Assembly (NCBI GenBank): GCA_015680685.1
Contig: MNCI01006151.1
Span: 1,105,533 to 1,169,532 of the forward strand
Length of the DNA: 64,000 nt
Direction of reading: 5' to 3'
Origin: Gnetum montanum
Taxonomy: Eukaryota; Streptophyta; Gnetopsida; Gnetales; Gnetaceae
Shown: in pieces, positions 12,001-23,540 of the stretch
How the letters are laid out: every line of letters begins with the position of its first letter
Numbering within the stretch: position 1 is the first letter of the stretch
The notes under the pieces: model-generated
Seen by the model: only the letters and a program-made list of their open reading frames with translations
What the model was told of the DNA's origin: nothing
Database searches by the model: none
Position numbers and translations under genes: made by a program

Positions 12001-12950
12001 GGCTTCTTTACATGCAATGCAATGTACATCAATTAAATGAACCAAGGGACATTGATTTAATTTTTTTGGCTTTTAAAAAAGTTTTTAATTCAATATTCAT
12101 GTTGTATATATATATGATACATTGGTAGGGTGTATAATTTTTTTTAAATTTTTATTTTTAAATATTTTCACTTGTTAATATAATATGTTATTAAGTAATC
12201 TAGTTTGTTTGTTATGAATAGAATTTTCTATAATTTTCTTAATTAATTTATTTATGTAATGCTATTTTTAAGTTATTAAGATAATTTATTATTAAATGAT
12301 TTGGTTAGTTTTTCTAGGTTAGTTCATTAAAACAATAAATTTTAATGATACTTTTTTTATTTAATTATATTAACACGTTATTAAATAAACAAAAAAATGA
12401 TATCTTGTGTACTATTCTTATTTGCATTAACACTTTTGAAAACGTTTTATTAAAAGTTTTTATTTATATAATTAACTAATATATTTATATTATTTACGTG
12501 AAATTATTTAACATTTTTAGGTAAAAATTTATTAAAATTTAAATAAAAATAATATTTAATTAAAATTATTATAATGTTTTTATTTAATTTATTTACATAA
12601 TTTATTAAATTTTTAGGGTTCTTGAAACTATGTTCAGATTACTTTATTGAATGAATTAATTTATCATATTTACGTATATTACCACATGATTGAAGTGGTT
12701 TGTTTAATTATAAATAAAACACATATTATTCATGTAAGTTGTTAACATAATTAGCAATCTTTATTTATTTAATTTTATTAAAATTAAATTTATTTATATG
12801 CTATTATAATTAAAAATTTACACTTACCTAATTAATATATTTAATTACAATGGTAATTTTGTATTAAATTTTAATTACCCTTTATATTGTAATTGACCTC
12901 CTATACCATGTGTAACTTGTAAAATAGGGTTAATTCTTGCTATAGCATTT
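12000..12950. other. AT-rich stretch without recognisable content
   Basis: Very AT-rich, with poly-A/T runs and a short TATATATA tract near 12105. No gene, LTR or RNA was recognised. It lies between module A and the inverted core, so it is probably diverged internal transposon sequence. Confidence 0.4.
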
Positions 12951-12959
12951 CTTCAACTT

Positions 12960-13740
12960 CTGATAGCCCTAATAAAATTGATGGTTGAGGTTTTGGATCA
13001 ATATTATTATCAGTAGAAAAGTGTTTAATCTCTTTACCATCTTGATTCAAGATCCTCATTTCTTTTTCTCTAAACACCTTGAACATGTTGAACGAAGCCT
13101 TTCTACAAGTTTTATCAAAATACTTAAAAAGCTTTCATTGTAGATATCACATGATTGAGGAACATTGAAATTAACAACCTCATTAGAAAATCTTGTAATT
13201 GCATGCATGGTTTGTGCATTTGACTTATAAATATTTGGATAAGATACCTGATTATTCATATGTTTAGAAGGTATTTGTTGATTCATTGTATTTGAAATAT
13301 TATGTTGGTGATGCTTCATTCACAATTCTTGGTCAAGCCTATTCTTGATCGAGTCTTGTAACTAAATCTAACATCTCTGCCACTTGTGCTTATCTCTTTT
13401 GTTGCTAAAATGTTGTTGTATTTCATTACCTTGTGCATGTTCTCATTTTATAGTATTAACCTCTACTGGATTTATAAGTAATTCATCTTCTATCATCAAA
13501 TCATCATTTCGTGTAGACATTTGACCACATCCACATCCACGACCATGATAATGATGTTGTTCTCTATTTGAAAGAACTTCTTGTTGTAATGGAGGTGCAT
13601 GCACATTTTCATTAATAGAAATGATTGCCAAATAATTTTCTTATTCATCTCTATGTTCTTATCCTCAACCTCCTCTATATCCACATCCACGTCCTTGTCC
13701 ATGACCCCTTCCTATCTATGAAAGATTATTATACAAAATA
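12960..13740 (-). pseudogene. Core of repeat family on minus strand, unrecognised protein
   Basis: Two minus-strand open pieces follow each other. The one at 13443-13631 reads AIISINENVHAPPLQQ and then a His/Gly/Cys-rich HGRGCGCGQ. The one at 13056-13319 reads MKHHQHNISNTMNQQIP and ends ERLRSTCSRCLEKKK. The first is the diverged reverse-complement partner of about 4985-5160. Two copies of the same frame on opposite strands show that this segment was once coding within a repeated element. I do not recognise the family. The composition suggests a nucleic-acid-binding tail, which is inference. Confidence 0.42.
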
Positions 13741-13759
13741 ACTTGATATAGTTAGCTTT

Positions 13760-15010
13760 ATTAACTTAGAAATACAATAAATTTTTTGTATAACTTAATT
13801 ATTTTTTCATCTATATACCTCACTTACTTGTGATTGTTATTGTTGCATTTCTTCTCTACGCTTTCTTTGACATAAGTGATCTTTAATTCTTTGTGACTCC
13901 AAAGGATCTCTCCTTTCTTGAGCTTCTTTTCTTTGATCTCTAAAATGTTGTTGTCTTTCTCAATTTAACTCATGCTCCCCACCACCTAGCATGTTATCTA
14001 TTTATAGAAATGAACTTTTTGAAATAAATTTTTTCTTTCTTTTTTCAAAATAGGTAGTTGGATGCTAAATTCCATTTTTTCCATCCAAATCTAATTGCTA
14101 AATACTGTTTCCATTAGCATTTGAAATAGAAGAATTATTATTATGATTTTGTACAAAAGTAAGAGTGGCATATATATTAAATAGATTTATAGTGACCTTG
14201 ACTACCTATCAAAGTAACTAACCTCATGAAATATGTAAGTAACTAAGCTCATGAGAGTAAGAGTAATAATCAAATGATATGAGAGAAAATTACTAGTTTA
14301 TTTAATATTTTAACTTTAAATTATGAAATAAAATTACTACTTTCCTTTCCATGGAATATTAAGTTTGTGTGAAAAATTTAAAATATGGAATGCAAAGAAA
14401 GTTACTAGTTTAATGATACATGTAACATGTTACTAAGCAAGTATGATAAAAATATAAAATAGACACCAATATTTAACAAGAAGAATAAATACACACCCAT
14501 GTTTAATACTACTTCATTAACTAGCAAATCTAATACACAATCAACTTCACAAAAGTATTTTAAGCAATTTTCATTATTTACAAAACATTATTTTGAACCA
14601 GTTGATTCAAAAACCCATGTTAAATCTATACACAATGGTCTTTACAATGAATTGATTTAGAAAACTTATTGTAACTAACTATAACATGACTAATATACTT
14701 ACCCTAAAGGTACTAGCATATGTTAAAGAAAAATATTATTTCATATTTAATTTTTATTATTATAAATTACAAATTTAAATTAAATTTCTAAAAAACTTAT
14801 TAGTTATAAGATTAAATTGAAAAAACTTTAGTTTTAAATAAAAGTTTTAAGTGTTTAACAATTAATGCAGAAACATTGGATGGAAACTTGTTTTAAATTT
14901 TAGTAAATAAATTAATTAACCTTGGCAATATTAATTTAGTATATTTTCTATTACTAGTTTCTATAGAAAAAATTCCTAATTTTTTGAAACTATGGCAAAC
15001 CATTCCTGTT
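13760..15010 (-). repeat. Inverted partial copy of the tandem-array unit
   Basis: Reverse complement of the array unit's central part (compare 25700-26330 or 43560-44130). It carries, in reverse, the segments AATGAAGTAGTATTAAACAT, GTAACATGTTACATATATCA, CTTTCTTTGCATT and TTAAATGTTAAAAAC. It lies over 7 kb outside the main array and in opposite orientation. The array unit is therefore derived from, or part of, the dispersed family and is not purely a satellite. Confidence 0.7.
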
Positions 15011-15039
15011 ATTAGTTTAATGTAAAAGAGTTTTTTTAT

Positions 15040-16617
15040 TCCCAAAACATAATTAAGGATAAATTCAAAAAATGTTTATGAAATATGAGAGAATACAAGA
15101 CATATTATAGAATGGTATTGTTAAATGTTTTTAAAATATATTTATTTATAATATTCTTATATTTAATTTTTATATAAATATGAGTACAAGGTATGGATGA
15201 TATCAAAGAATTCATGAAAGCTTTCAAGACATTAGAATTGAAAATATGACTATTTTGATATAATAAAGATTTCCATTTGATATCTTTTTGCACATGGAAT
15301 GTTTTGATATTGAAAAATCATTTTAAATGGATTTTTATTAATATTTAAAAATTAAGTTACAATTCTAAAGGTACTTCATCTACTACTATTTTTGAAATTA
15401 TTTTTATTATTGTATGAATTACCATCCAAAATAAATTTTTTATTCATATTTTAGAATAATGTTACAATTCTAAATGTATTTAATCTTCTAATATTTTTTT
15501 AAAAATTTATTTTTAATTTTTTGTTGAATGACCAAATGATGTGCAATATAAATATTTATATGTAAATTTCAAGGTAAATTTTTAGAACCATAGCCTGAAA
15601 ACAATTTCATGACAATCATAGGTATTTACGAATACCATAAATTAGTTACACCCATACTTTTGAGAAAACATAGGTATTTACAAATCCCATAAATTGTGAT
15701 TATAATAACAGTTGATAATTATATCTATTTTAATTATTAACTCCTATTATGTTCCAATTATGAACTATTTGGTTCATTTTTTCTATTTTTTATGTCTTTA
15801 ATAAAATAACTTATCATTTTTAAATTAACTATTAAAAACTAAAAATTAATTTCATACAATTTTTAAAAATAATTTTCATAAAATTCTGGTTGATTTTATA
15901 ATAAAACATAAACTATGTTTAAAAACATATCATTAACAAAATTAAGAGATTTTTTATAAGAAAATAAAGTAATACTAATAAATTAACTTATTATACTATC
16001 AAACTAAGCTATTAGAGTAGCAAGTGTCATACCAAATGTCACATTAAATTAACTTACCATCTATAACAAATTACTAACAAACTAATATGAAATAAAAAAC
16101 AAATAAGTTTATCACCATTCACGAAATAATTAACCTACATGTATTCTCTTAACAACTTATCAAAACACAACAAAATAATAATAATAATTAATTAAAGGAT
16201 AAAATGATTTTATGGTAAAATTCTATTTAATAACATATTTTTTAAAACATATTCATATTCTAATAAAATAAACAAAACATTATGTGTCTCAAAATATAAT
16301 ATTTTTGAAAAAATGCACATCACTAACAAAAATAAAACAACTAACAAACTAACTATGACTTACCAAACTTAATAAAACTAACCAATGTACTTAACAACGT
16401 ATCATTCCAACAACTTAAAAATATCAAATAATAAATAAATAGAAAAAATTACAACAAACACCATACAAAATAAATTAAGTATTACCTTACCAATTTAGAA
16501 AACACTAAAAAGTCAAAATAATTACAAAAACAATAAATTTTTTTTTAAAAAAAAATTAACTTTTGTATGTCCTCATTAAATCGATATGCAATGCATTACA
16601 CATAAAGTAACCTTAGT
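15040..16617 (+). repeat. Repeat-family modules A (3' part) and B, direct
   Basis: 15040-15830 matches 3900-4740 in direct orientation and 15840-16610 matches 21340-22015. There is no coding content. The block ends exactly at a chromovirus 5' LTR, with TTAGT at 16613-16617 directly before it. Confidence 0.68.
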
Positions 16618-17170
16618 TGTGAGAGAGGTAGCAGGGTTGATGGTGGCCCGATACCTCTCCACGGTTCTAGGGTTGTGGGGTCCTCTACTCCTTGTGTCAT
16701 CAGAACCATACTAGCATGGCTCTTCCATGCATTAGTACGAGTGGGCCATGACCTTCTTCATTATCCCACTCGATAGGAGCTTGCCTTGGAGGGTTGCATA
16801 GTTCAACTCTGCATTAGGGTGTAACTCGGATGTGTCATGAAACATGCTATGGGATGTTGCATGCACTTGTTAGAGCATGACACCAACTACCAACATGCAA
16901 TGATGAATATGAAGGATTTAGCTAGTAGTCCCCATGGTGTCCACATGAGTGGAGTAGGGAAGTGCTATCTAGCTTTTATTAGTGTTGCAAGTTTGAGTTA
17001 CTTGTAACACCACTTAAGTCACATGCTAACACTAACAAATTGTTTGTTGTCATGTGTTTTAGGATTGTTGATAGTTGAGGTGTATTGCTATTGATTTTTG
17101 TCCCAATTCTGAATTTACTTCAAGGGACTCTTGGGATGTCAAACAACATGTTAGGAACAATGTTGTTACA
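16618..17170 (+). repeat. 5' LTR of chromovirus (553 bp)
   Basis: Starts TGTGAGAGAGGTAGC and ends GTTGTTACA, giving TG...CA termini. It aligns along its length with 2531-3084 and is followed two bases later by a primer-binding site. The preceding 5-mer TTAGT equals the 5-mer that follows the other LTR. Confidence 0.88.
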
Positions 17171-17172
17171 GA

Positions 17173-17186
17173 TGGTATCAAATCCT
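17173..17186 (+). promoter_or_regulatory. Primer-binding site (tRNA-iMet type)
   Basis: TGGTATCAAATCCT matches the common plant retrotransposon primer site TGGTATCAGAGCC with two or three changes. It lies two bases after the LTR, the normal spacing. Confidence 0.75.
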
Positions 17187-17299
17187 CACATTATTTATTA
17201 GTGAAACTTAGTCAATAAAGGGATAGATAGGGTTTGTGATTTGTGAGGTTGCCATTTTCAACTTCTACTGTCTTGTGAAAGGTTTTTCTATTTGCTAAG

Positions 17300-18640
17300 A
17301 TGGATCATGGTGGACCTAGTGGAACAATCAGGGACTAGGCCAACCCAAAAGTTGAGGTAGAACTTGGTCAAGATGAGACTAGGTTCCAGAATCGATGGGA
17401 CCAAGTTAAAGTTGTGGATGAGGCCTTAGCCTGCCTTGGGCTAGAGAGTCCAGATGCGATCCATTATGCTCTTAAACAAATGGACTTGCCACAAGACAAG
17501 ATGGATCTCCAATCTAAGGATTGGGTAAAAATGGTAGAGGTTAAGGTTTCAATCCTTAAAGGCCATTGGGATCATATGTTGAACCTCTATAAGGACCTCT
17601 TTGGATCCTTTCAGGAAGCATAGATAAAAGCATCTCTAGTAGATGACCTAATTATTTGGATAAATTTTATGGTGGATGTCTTGATTAGAGTGAATCAAGA
17701 GTTGTTCAATTTGAAAAAAGTCCTTCCTAGTAGGATTCTTGGTAGAAGAGCCTTTAGTAGTGGCTCGAATCAAAGCGAGAGAACTAGGGTCCTATGATGG
17801 CAAGAGAAGTGACACCAAAATTAACACTTTCTTACACGATGTAAAGATGTATTTGTCTATTGGAGATGTTCCTACATCCTAAAAGGTCTCCACTACATCT
17901 CAACACCTCATAGGAAGTGCTAAGCTATGGTGGCTCAGCCTTCTTTGTGCCTAAGAGAAGGGTGCTACAACTGAGATGGTAGACACCTTGGATAGATTCA
18001 AGGCAACTTTGATTAAATAGTTTTACCTAGGGAACTTGAAGTGGGTAGCTAGAACTAAGCTTGAGTCCTTGAAACAATTGGACAAGCTTGAAGATCACAT
18101 CAATGCTTTCCAAGAGCTTATGTTGCTAATTCATGATATGGGAGATCAAGATCATTTCTTCAAATTTATAAATGGGTTGCAACCCTAGGTGTAAATGGAA
18201 CTACATTAATGAGGTATTGACACACTCACCAAGGCTATTGCTACTACTAGTACCTTCCTTGATTTCAAGGCTACAAGGCAAGATAAGGATTAAACTCAAA
18301 AGGGGAAAGCAAGGCATGCCCTCCCACTCTTAGAAAACATAAGCAAGTTCCACCAAAGATGGTAACACTTTTAAATTGATTTAGCAAGGTAGTTGCATTA
18401 CAAGTGGTCCTCTAGGAAACCAAGGATCCTAGAAAAAATGAAAAGATACAGGAAGTAAATGGCAATATGGGATCAAGAAAAAACAATTTTCTAAAGGGCC
18501 TTCAAGGGACCAATTCAATGCTTCTTATGTTATGGTAATCACCTAGAGAGAAATTTCCCTTTAAGCTCAAGAAGGGCTAAGAACAAGCAAGGATAGGATT
18601 CATGGAAAAAGTTGATGTCTCTTGAGTATCATCTAGACCC
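17300..18640 (+). pseudogene. Chromovirus gag
   Basis: Gag forms the virus-like particle. An ATG at 17300 begins MDHGGPSG. A first open piece at 17414-17623 reads EALACLGLESPDAIHYALKQ. The conserved gag core follows in another frame: LIGSAKLWWLSLL near 17910, EMVDTLDRFKATL near 17972, WVARTKLESLKQLDKLEDH near 18050 and MGDQDHFFKFINGLQP near 18140-18186. This is the standard Ty3 gag pattern (LWWRxR...FKxxFxPxN...LRxLxQxGS...DxxFxFxxGLxPW). A zinc-knuckle-like CFLCYG segment is visible near 18520. Stops and frameshifts are present throughout. Confidence 0.8.
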
Positions 18641-18659
18641 ATGCCTTTAGATTATAGAT

Positions 18660-19190
18660 GGTAGCATCTTAGGAGCATAGTGGAGATTACTTGTTATGAT
18701 GAAGTTGTCTAACATGGTTGCACAAAGGCTAGGAGTTGAAATATCAAAAAATGCTAATCCTGATAATTTACATTAAGTCTAATTAGCCCAATTACTATGA
18801 GCTCAAGACAAATAAGTGCCTTGATTGATAATGGAACTAGCCACAATTATATGATTCCATTCATGCTAAGAGACTTGCAGCTAGATATGGAACTATTTCA
18901 AGCTTCTTGCAAACTTGCAAAATTCCAACCTCTTCAATGTATCATTGTTTGTCAAAATGTTCTAGTTCAAGTAGACTCATGGTAGGAAAATCTCAATTTC
19001 TCAATTATAGATATGAATTCCTTCGATGTCATATTGGGCTATGATTTTCTATGCAAGACCAATGTTTTCACTATCCCACATTTAGATTTGATTTTCATTT
19101 CACATAAGAGATCACCTAGCATAACTAAGACTCATGGGGAACAAATTGGGAAGAATGAGGGGTCTAGCCCCCAAATTGTTTCTCCTATGA
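18660..19190 (+). pseudogene. Chromovirus aspartic protease
   Basis: The protease processes the Gag-Pol polyprotein. The open piece at 18797-18985 contains ISALIDNGTSHNYM, aligning with the active-site motif ALVDTGATHNFI. The catalytic D-T/S-G triad reads D-N-G, which would inactivate it. A later piece, MNSFDVILGYDFLCK near 19013-19057, is the conserved hydrophobic strand of this protease family. A stop codon separates the two. Confidence 0.78.
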
Positions 19191-19239
19191 TGATGAAATG
19201 TCTAGTAAGGGATCCCACATGGAAATTTCTTCTAGTTAT

Positions 19240-20222
19240 GTAAACTAGCAATCCTTCCAAGGCTAGTGAGCCTCGAACATGCATTGATCCACTGATCGCT
19301 AAGGTGTTAGACCATTTTCAAGATGTGATGCCACAAGATAAGTCTAGAATTTTGCTACCATGGAGGGCAGTAGACCATAAAATAGAATTACTACTAAGTA
19401 CTAACCCACCTGTTCAAAGACCATGTTAGTTTACAAGGCCAAAATTAGAGAAGTTGAAGAAATAGCTTAAGTGTCTAATTTCCAAAGGGTACATTCATCC
19501 CTCGAAATCCCCTTATGGTGCACCAATGTTATTTCTGACCAAGGAGTATGGGATGTTACATCTCTATTGTGAGTACAAGCTATTAAATAAGTAGACCATT
19601 AAGAACAATTATCCAGTGTCACTTATCTTTGACATGTTTGATTACTTGGAAAGGACATGTTATTTTACCTGGCTATACCTTTACCAAAGGTATTATCAAG
19701 TTCACAATGTAAAGGGTAATAAGGAGAACATTACATATGTGACTAGATACAGGTCATATGAATGGACTATGATGCCCTTTAGGCTATGCAATGCACTAGC
19801 TACTTTCTATAACATAATGAATGAGATATTCTAGTCATTTCTTAGCAAATTTGTAGTTATCTAGCTCAAAGATATCTTGGTTTATAGCTGGACCATGGAG
19901 AAGCATGCTCTCCACTTACAACTAGTCCTTGAGAAACTACAAGAAAATTAGTTATACATCAAGAAAGAAAAGTATGAATTCTATTGTACATAGCTAAAAT
20001 TTCTAAGACACCTTGTGGAGCATGGATAGATTAAGAAAAATCCCAAAAAAGTAGAGGTTGTGCATCAGTGGCCACTCCCACTAATGTTCATGATGTTTGA
20101 TAGTTTATGGGGTTAGATAGCTTCTATCATAGATTTATCAAAACTTTCTTAAGTGTTGCTACTTCCATTACAAATATACAAAAGAAAGAAGTCTCATGAT
20201 AATGGGATTCAAACTATCTAAA
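19240..20222 (+). pseudogene. Chromovirus reverse transcriptase
   Basis: Landmarks in order: VLDHFQDVMPQ near 19305, IELLLSTNPPVQRP near 19383, LISKGYIHPSKSPYGAP near 19478-19525, NYPVSLIFDMFDYLE near 19607-19650, TYVTRYRSYEWTMMPFRLCNA near 19735-19795 (matching the FxTRYGxYEFxVMPFGLxNAP pattern), FVVI-stop-LKDILVYS near 19850-19887 (where the FxxVYLDDILV pattern has lost its YLDD), and HGIKKNPKKVEVVHQWP near 20023-20070. Several stops occur. The sequence breaks at DALKN near 20222, so RNase H and integrase are absent here. Confidence 0.85.
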
Positions 20223-20224
20223 AA

Positions 20225-22015
20225 ATATTACAGATGCTTTAAAAAATATCTAAAATTACAATTCTTAATCAATTAACAAATACAATATATGTAGGGTTCA
20301 AACATCTACAAAAATATATTTTAAATTTTCAAAATTATAAGAATTGATGAAAATAAAAGCTTTTCAAGCTCAAGTACATAATGTTCCTTTGGTAGCAAGA
20401 GGAGAGGTGTTTTAAAGATGAGTTATCTTGATGTCAATAATTTTAAAAAATTCAAAAAAGAAAAAGAAATTTTCAATGTTTTTCTGTTTAAACATGATGG
20501 CTATGGCATTTCAACAAGAATTTGTTGATTCTATTACACGTAAAGCAACACTGACGCAACTATAAACTTTTTAAATTGAAAATTTTCAAGGAAAAATCCT
20601 TTTGCAAAAGATACATGATATCTTTAAAATTTTTCCAATGCTTTTAAATATGGTTACTTGGAGATATAGGATAAAAAGGAAAATATTCATGAACATTAAT
20701 TATTATTTGAACAACTTAAGGAAAATATGTAGACATGAATTATTATTTCAAACAAGATTACAAAGAAAAATGGATGACTTTAAAAATTGTTAGCTGATTG
20801 TAATTGCATGTGTTAATAAACTAATTAACTTCTTAATTAAAAGATTCCTATATGTTTTATTTTTTAGTTATATTAAGTTATTCAACCTTTTCATGATCCA
20901 ACAAAGATAAAAGTCATATACAAAGTTTTCTGTAATTGATTTCAAAAAATCTACATAGAACTTTAACAAAAAATAAAAGAACATAGAATTAATTGCTCAA
21001 CTTAAGTGGATATAAAGCTAAATTACATAGTTTGGTTGATATTCCATTTTGTGTTTTAAAATGGTAAGATAAAATCATTTTTATTCTTATTTTTTTAAAA
21101 ATGCAAAAGAGGTTTTTCTTACCGGAATATAGTTAAGGATACGATAGAATCAAAGTTTATACATTATAAGAGAATACAAAACATGTATTAAATAACAATA
21201 TATTTAAATTTTTAATATATATATATATATTTATAATATTTTTATATGAAGGCTATTTAAGAATTCATAAAAGCTTGCAACATAATAGAATTGAAAATAA
21301 GACTATTTTGATTTTATTAACTAAAAACTAAAAAATTTAATTTTATACAACTAAAAAATGAATTTCATAAAATTTTGAATTAGAAAAAATAAAGTATTTT
21401 GTTAAAACATATCATTAATAAAATTAAGAGAATTTTTATATGAAACTAAGTAATACTAATAAATCAATATATATATTATCAAACTAACCTATTGCGTACC
21501 AAGTGCCATACCAAATGTTGCGTTAAATTAACTTACAAACTAACTTAAAATAAAAAAACAAATAAATTTTTCACACGTAATTGATCATGTATTCTCTTAA
21601 CAACTTATTAAAACACACAAATTAATAGTAATTAGTTAAATGGTAAAAATATTTTATAGTAAATTTTTACTTGATAGCATATTTTTTAAAACACATTCAT
21701 GCTCTAGTAAAATCAACAAAACAAGATATGTCTCAATATATAATATTTTTTAAAAATGCACATCATTAAAAAAAATAAAACAACCAAGAAATTAAATAAG
21801 ATGTGTCTCAAAATATAATATTTTTTTTAAAAAATGCACATCACTAACAAAAATAAAACAAGTAACAAACTAACTATGATTACTAACAAACTAACTTACC
21901 AAACTTAATAAAACTTACCAAGGTACTTAATAATGTATCATTTCAATAACATAGAAATACCAAATAATAAATAAATAAATGGAGAAAACTATAACAAACA
22001 CCACACATACAAAAT
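20225..22015 (+). repeat. Repeat-family modules A and B, direct
   Basis: 20225-21330 is a fairly complete module A (partners 3090-4170, and 11463-12000 plus 6540-7376 in reverse). 21340-22015 is module B (partners 15840-16610, and 5840-6500 in reverse). There are two adjacent internal copies of the AAAATATAATATTTTT / TGCACATCA segment near 21737-21842, suggesting a local ~80 bp duplication. The 63-codon frame at 20602 is not conserved between copies and is not called. The tandem array begins directly after it. Confidence 0.68.
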
Positions 22016-22063
22016 AATGCTCTGTTAATTAAAATTGTTTAAATACTCCTGGCTGATTGTGTG

Positions 22064-23540
22064 TTAGGTTTGCTAGTTAATGAAGTAGTATTCAACATGG
22101 GTGTGTATTTATTACTCTTGTTACATATTTATGTCTATTTTATATTTTGATAGTAACCTATTACATATATCAATATTTTGATAGTAACCTATTACATATA
22201 TCAATGGCATAGTAACTTTCTTTGTATTCCATATTTTCAATTTTTTAAACACCTTGATATTTCTATAGAGAGTAATAATTAAATGTTATGAAAGCAAATT
22301 ACTATATTTAATATTCTAACCTAATATTATATAAAATAGGCACCAATATTTAACAAGAAAAACAAATCCACTCCCATGTTTAATATACATCAGCAATCCT
22401 AATATGCAATTGTCTTTATAGCTGTGTTTCTATTATTTGAAAAGTCGTAAGAAACCCATGTTAAATACTATACACAATGTGATTTAGAAAACTTATTTTA
22501 AATGCTTGTATCATGATTGATAAATGTTATTCCAGATTTAATGTTTACCTTGGTGAATTACAAATTTAAATCAAATTTTTGAAAGTAATCAAGAACTAAG
22601 GCATGAATGAAAATCTACTGTAGATCATGTTTTTGTACATAAATTTTTTGTTTTTGAAATAGAATTCTATTTAGCATATCATTGCATCAATTCCTCTTCC
22701 TTGATTTAAAAAATATGGCTTTTTCAAATTTGTAATTGAAATTCATCAAAAACTATGTTGAGAATGAAAATTTTGTCTAGATGAATTTTTTTAAAAAAAA
22801 TTTAGTTTTTGGAATATAATTTTAAAAAAAAGTTTAGCAAATCATTGCAGCCATTTCTCAATTTAAGAAATAGGGATTTTTAAAATTTGCAATCCAAATT
22901 AATGAAAAAAACTACATCAATAACAAAAACTTTTTTATTTTATTTTTCATTTTTAAATTAACAACTACTCGAAAAAATTTAAAAAAAGTTTAGATAACAA
23001 ATAACTCATTCACTCAAGGTTGCCCAGCTACCACTTAGGGCTATTTTTATCTCACATGTGTGATGCTCTTATTCGTGTAGGCATCAACTTTTCTTATTTT
23101 CTCATCTCTTACATCTATCATAATCCCCAATGAGGTTACATCATCCATTTGGTTTTATATTTCATTGTGTGGTTGTGTGTGTGATGCAGGTTCACTTGTT
23201 GCATAACTAAAGCAATGCCAATGATGATATAGATGAGAAGAAGTTAAGAAGTTTTTACTCTAATCACTTTGAGGGTTGAAAAACAAGACTTCTTCATCGA
23301 TTACCCATTCAATACTACTCCACAAAGGGCGTGCTTATTTTATTTGTTTTTTTTTCTCAGCTTTTTTAATGAAGGAAAATTATTTTATTTAGTGTTTTAA
23401 CATTTTCTAATGAATTCAGGACAAAATAGGACAATGTAATAATAAGCATGTTTATCATGGGTTTTTAAATCAACTATTTTAAAATAATGCTTTGTAAATA
23501 ATTAAAATCATTTAGATACTCATGTAAAGCTAATTGTGTA
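22064..23540 (+). repeat. Array unit 1, with internal ~1 kb deletion
   Basis: The unit is 1477 bp long. The AT-rich kilobase is missing: after the GACAAAATAGGACAATGTAA segment near 23420-23440 the sequence jumps straight to CATGGGTTTTTAAATCAAC near 23457, which normally lies about 1 kb further on. The rest is colinear with the other units. Confidence 0.75.

Larger units (their letters stand above)
16618..20222 (+). mobile_element. Ty3/gypsy chromovirus, 5' half
   Basis: Complete 5' LTR, primer-binding site, gag, protease and reverse transcriptase, in order. The pol remnant stops just at the RT-to-RNase H connection, where module A sequence takes over at about 20225. Together with the 3' half at 1-3084 all domains of one family are represented, with an estimated gap of only about a dozen codons between the two truncation points. 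All coding domains are interrupted by stops. Confidence 0.85.

Noticed and set aside
20602-20793. 63-codon frame in module A
   Set aside because: Its inverted partner at 11422-11622 is open by chance on the other strand in a different frame, and a third copy is broken. No protein motif was seen.
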